Shown in pieces: positions 4,265 to 6,508 of a stretch of DNA of 6,508 nt. Source of the stretch: CAZQLW01 sp964639875 (GTDB taxonomy: Archaea > Nanobdellota > Nanobdellia > Woesearchaeales > GW2011-AR9); NCBI GenBank assembly GCA_964639875.1, contig CAZXEM010000062.1:1-6508 (forward strand), read 5' to 3'. Each line of letters begins with the position of its first letter. Within the stretch, counting starts at the first letter, position 1. The translations under genes were made by a program, and so were the position numbers. The notes beneath the pieces were generated by a model, which saw only the letters and a program-made list of their open reading frames with translations, did no database searches and had not been told where the DNA came from.

Positions 4265-5465
4265 ACTTACCTTTTAAAGCAACAAAAGTATGATGATTAA
4301 AATACTTATTAATTACTCTTTTAACATCATTAACAGTAACTTTTCTAATTTTTTTAACAAACTGGTTAATCAATTTAGCATCTTGTACATGTTCCCAGAA
4401 TAAAAGTTGATCAGCAACTTTTTGTGAATCTTCAACTTCTAACAAATAATCACCTTCAACATAATCTTTAGCTTCTTGTAAATCATTCTTAGTTATTTTT
4501 TTAAGTTTTTCAATTTCTTTCAAACATAATCCTTTGACCAAATTTATATTTTTTTTATCAATAGTGGCATAAATTGCAAAGTAACCATAAGTTTCTTCAT
4601 TAATATTTTGCGTTCCAACATCATAAGCTAATCCTTTCTTTGCTCTAATTTCTGCAAACATTTTTCCACTTTGTCCTCTTCCTAAGACCCCATTAATAAC
4701 TTCAAGGATATAACTATCTGGATGTTTTTGCGGTACAGTTTTGAAACCCATCACCGTATAAGTGTTAACTATTTTCTTTTTTAGAATTTTAACTTTATTT
4801 TTTTTAGGTAATGGTTCACTAAAATGTTTCATTTTTGAGATTTTACCTGGTTTAGAAATAAAATTTTTTACAATTTTACTTTTCCAATCTTTAACATCGC
4901 CGACAATGGAAATAATCATGTTGTTTGGGATGTAATATTTTTGATAGTAATCAACAATCTTTTTACGGGTTAAATTTTTGATAACTTTCTTATCACCATA
5001 AACTGGATGTTTTGTGGGATGATGATCAAAAATGTTTTTTTGTAACAATTCCCATTGATAATATCTTGGTTCATCGTTAACTAAATCAATCTCTTTAAGA
5101 ACAATATTTTTTTCTCTTAAAATTGCTTCTTCTGTAAATAATGAATTTTGTAACATATCTGCAAGAACGTTTACAGCTTTGATCATATGTTTTTTAAGAA
5201 CTTTGATATAAAAACAAGTTCGTTCGTTCGTAGTGTAAGCATTAAATTCTCCACCAATTTTTTCAATCTCGTTTGAAATTAACCAATTAGACGGTCTTTT
5301 TTTTGTTCCTTCAAAAAGCATGTGTTCAATAAAATGGGAAATTCCTCTTTCTTTTTCTTCTTCTCGGTTACTGCCAACTTTAACAAGGACTTCTACAACT
5401 ACAGAATTACATTTTTTTTGTTCAAAGATTACAGTTAACCCATTATCTAACACTACCTTTTTCAT
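4263..5465 (-). CDS. M16 (insulinase/pitrilysin) family zinc metallopeptidase
   Basis: M16 peptidases hold zinc with an inverted HxxEH motif and cut unfolded peptides inside a closed chamber. The motif here is HFIEH (His44, Glu47, His48). The third ligand is Glu125 in NIVLKEIDLVNDEP, 77 residues after His48, which is the family spacing. The N-terminal domain runs to about 200. The C-terminal domain carries the GRGQSGKMFAEIR and KGLAYDVG blocks (262-284), whose Arg and Tyr are conserved in catalytically competent M16B-type proteins. At 400 residues it is the two-domain form, which needs a dimer or partner to close the chamber; no partner gene is seen here. There is no signal peptide, so it is probably cytosolic. 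A TATA box 26 bp upstream of the ATG and the lack of a Shine-Dalgarno site suggest a leaderless message. M16 enzymes are commoner in bacteria, so ancient transfer is possible. Confidence 0.93.
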   Translation of the reverse strand: MKKVVLDNGLTVIFEQKKCNSVVVEVLVKVGSNREEEKERGISHFIEHMLFEGTKKRPSNWLISNEIEKIGGEFNAYTTNERTCFYIKVLKKHMIKAVNVLADMLQNSLFTEEAILREKNIVLKEIDLVNDEPRYYQWELLQKNIFDHHPTKHPVYGDKKVIKNLTRKKIVDYYQKYYIPNNMIISIVGDVKDWKSKIVKNFISKPGKISKMKHFSEPLPKKNKVKILKKKIVNTYTVMGFKTVPQKHPDSYILEVINGVLGRGQSGKMFAEIRAKKGLAYDVGTQNINEETYGYFAIYATIDKKNINLVKGLCLKEIEKLKKITKNDLQEAKDYVEGDYLLEVEDSQKVADQLLFWEHVQDAKLINQFVKKIRKVTVNDVKRVINKYFNHHTFVALKGK

Positions 5466-5485
5466 ATATAATAGTATATTTTTAG

Positions 5486-5495
5486 GGTTTATAAA
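5486..5495 (-). promoter_or_regulatory. TATA box for the M16 gene
   Basis: Minus-strand TTTATAAACC is centred 26 bp upstream of the ATG (5465), with no Shine-Dalgarno site between. It is one of the clearest leaderless promoters in the window and implies that the M16 gene is not dependent on the small gene upstream. Confidence 0.7.
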
Positions 5496-5537
5496 TGATT
5501 TGGTAGAGTGTTCAATATATAGTTTGTTTTGCGATAG

Positions 5538-5792
5538 TTATTTGACATACCCTAAATCCGTTTGAGAAATTGTGTCAGGGGTGTAAATATCTGACATTTG
5601 CGAAGAGTAATCAGGATCAGTGAGTTGAATTGTTGTTGCTGGTTTTGCATTTTTCAGATTTTCTTCTTTTCTATATTTTTCTATATTATATAAAGTTCCA
5701 GTAATTGTAATTGCAAGAGCCGGGATCCCAACAAGAGTTGCTATTAATATTTTATTTCTAACTCTTTTTTCTAAAGATTCATTTTTATCCAT
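5538..5792 (-). CDS. Small single-pass membrane protein, unknown function
   Basis: I do not recognise this 84-residue protein. A short charged N-terminus (MDKNESLEKRVRNK) precedes one hydrophobic helix at about residues 15-35. A charged stretch (36-50) and a 34-residue tail rich in Thr, Ser, Asp and Gln complete it (about 51-84, ending TDLGYVK). Basic residues flank both ends of the helix, so the topology is not obvious. N-in with the polar tail outside is the more natural reading, and the N-terminal part could act as an uncleaved signal anchor. A TATA box is centred 27 bp upstream of the ATG, consistent with a real, leaderless gene. It lies 72 bp upstream of the M16 gene on the same strand, but the latter has its own TATA box. 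It is divergent from the M24 gene. Confidence 0.6.
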   Translation of the reverse strand: MDKNESLEKRVRNKILIATLVGIPALAITITGTLYNIEKYRKEENLKNAKPATTIQLTDPDYSSQMSDIYTPDTISQTDLGYVK

Positions 5793-5814
5793 ATATTTAA
5801 TATTTCATTCCAAA

Positions 5815-5823
5815 CTTTATATT
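5815..5823 (-). promoter_or_regulatory. TATA box for the small gene at 5792
   Basis: Minus-strand AATATAAAG is centred 27 bp upstream of the ATG at 5792, with no Shine-Dalgarno site. Its position supports both the gene and its start. Confidence 0.55.
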
Positions 5824-5837
5824 GATTCTTATCTTCT

Positions 5838-5848
5838 AATATATAAAA
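5838..5848 (+). promoter_or_regulatory. TATA box for the M24 gene
   Basis: AATATATAAAA is the best TATA-like string before the ATG at 5887. Its centre is about 43 bp upstream, so transcription would start near 5870 and leave a leader of about 17 bases. A weaker TTTTTAAC at 5857-5864 is centred about 27 bp upstream and would fit a leaderless message instead. Confidence 0.45.
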
Positions 5849-5886
5849 TGACAAAGTTTTTAACTTCAATAATATTACAATAATAT

Positions 5887-6508
5887 ATGAAACTAAAAGC
5901 ATTCCAATCCTACTTAAAAAAAGAAAAGATTAATTCAGCTATTTTTACTGAAAAAGATATTAATCTTACTTATTTTACTCAAGTTAAGCCTAGTTTTTCT
6001 TATTTGTTTATTTCTCCTAAAAAAGTTACTTTATACATTACTCAACTGGATAAAAAACCTCGACTTAAAGATATTTCAGTTGAATTTCTTGACAAGAATT
6101 GGAAAAAGAAACTTAATAAAAATACAAAAAAAATTGGTTTAAATTATGCTTCCATTACAGTGGCAGGCCAGAAAAAGTTAAAGAAATTGTTTCCTAAAGC
6201 TAAATTTGTTGATATTTCTAAGAAATTAGTTGAATTACGAGAAACTAAGACGGTTAATGAATGTAAGTGTATTATGAAAGCTTGCCAAATAACAGATTAT
6301 GCTTTCTCTGAATTAATTAAAAAGATAAGAAACTTAAAAACAGAACAAGAAGTAGCAGATTTTTTAGAAAAGAAGATTAAAGAGAAAAATGGAGAATTAG
6401 CTTTTCCTACAATCGCAGCAATGGGAAAAAATGCGGTTATCCCTCATCATCAAACTTCTCAGCAAAAACTTAAACGAGGATTCTTATTATTAGATTTTGG
6501 CGCTAAGT
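5887..6508 (+). CDS. M24 family Xaa-Pro-type aminopeptidase (partial, 3' end outside window)
   Basis: The frame from ATG 5887 stays open for 207 codons to the window edge. It encodes the first part of an M24B (pita-bread fold) metallopeptidase, a family that removes N-terminal residues next to proline or cuts X-Pro dipeptides. Residues 1-115 form the short creatinase-like N-terminal domain. Residues 116-145 carry the family linker (LVELRETKTVNECKCIMKACQITDYAF). The catalytic domain begins with AFPTIAAMGKNAVIPHH, where the His pair at 187-188 is conserved, and LLLDFGA with Asp203, the first metal ligand. The remaining Asp, His and two Glu ligands must lie beyond 6508; about 140 to 160 residues are missing if the length is typical. 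An in-frame TAA at 5881-5883 rules out a longer N-terminus. No Shine-Dalgarno site is seen. Prolidase and aminopeptidase P cannot be separated from this part. Confidence 0.88.
   Translation, partial: MKLKAFQSYLKKEKINSAIFTEKDINLTYFTQVKPSFSYLFISPKKVTLYITQLDKKPRLKDISVEFLDKNWKKKLNKNTKKIGLNYASITVAGQKKLKKLFPKAKFVDISKKLVELRETKTVNECKCIMKACQITDYAFSELIKKIRNLKTEQEVADFLEKKIKEKNGELAFPTIAAMGKNAVIPHHQTSQQKLKRGFLLLDFGAK

Noticed and set aside
5320..5565. 81-codon plus-strand frame over the M16 start
   Set aside because: It is antisense to the HxxEH-coding region and crosses the M16 promoter. It is a shadow frame.
5848..5883. Eleven-codon frame (MTKFLTSIILQ) just before the M24 gene, as a possible upstream ORF
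   Set aside because: Its ATG overlaps the end of the best TATA box, so the transcript should begin downstream of it. It is probably chance.

Overview
The window looks like a chromosomal segment of an AT-rich archaeon. Three genes are archaeal information-processing proteins: the general transcription factor TFE, the Holliday junction resolvase Hjc and a short-form RNase Z. Most start codons have no Shine-Dalgarno sequence. Instead an archaeal TATA-like box is centred about 26 to 31 bp upstream, which is the arrangement of leaderless transcripts. The small membrane proteins and lysine-rich, AT-driven composition would fit a DPANN-type lineage such as Woesearchaeota or Pacearchaeota, but that placement is inference.

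Layout, left to right. Positions 1-89 hold what may be the 3' end of an upstream gene, a small hairpin, a T-run and a strong Shine-Dalgarno site. Next is a 74-residue plus-strand membrane protein with a basic tail (90-314). It converges, with a 2-bp gap, on a minus-strand cluster rnz-hjc-tfe (2351 down to 317). Upstream of rnz is a 142-bp intergenic region with two inverted repeats and a 14-bp tandem repeat. Beyond it is a minus-strand HAD-family hydrolase (3132 or 3144 down to 2494), transcribed divergently from a plus-strand tyrosyl-tRNA synthetase (3219-4247). The synthetase converges on a minus-strand M16 zinc peptidase (5465-4263). A small minus-strand membrane protein (5792-5538) follows, divergent from an M24 Xaa-Pro-type aminopeptidase that runs off the right edge (5887 to beyond 6508).

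There is no CRISPR array, transposon, tRNA or rRNA, and no defence or mobile system that I can support. The window is mainly housekeeping: transcription initiation, tRNA 3' processing, tRNA charging, recombination and proteolysis. The most notable observations are a TyrRS that reads like the eukaryotic cytosolic enzyme, a TFE with a long lysine/valine repeat tail, convergent genes whose lysine codons supply oligo-T tracts on each other's coding strand, a structured intergenic region that abuts the rnz promoter, and a consistent leaderless promoter pattern that argues for a shorter HAD start.
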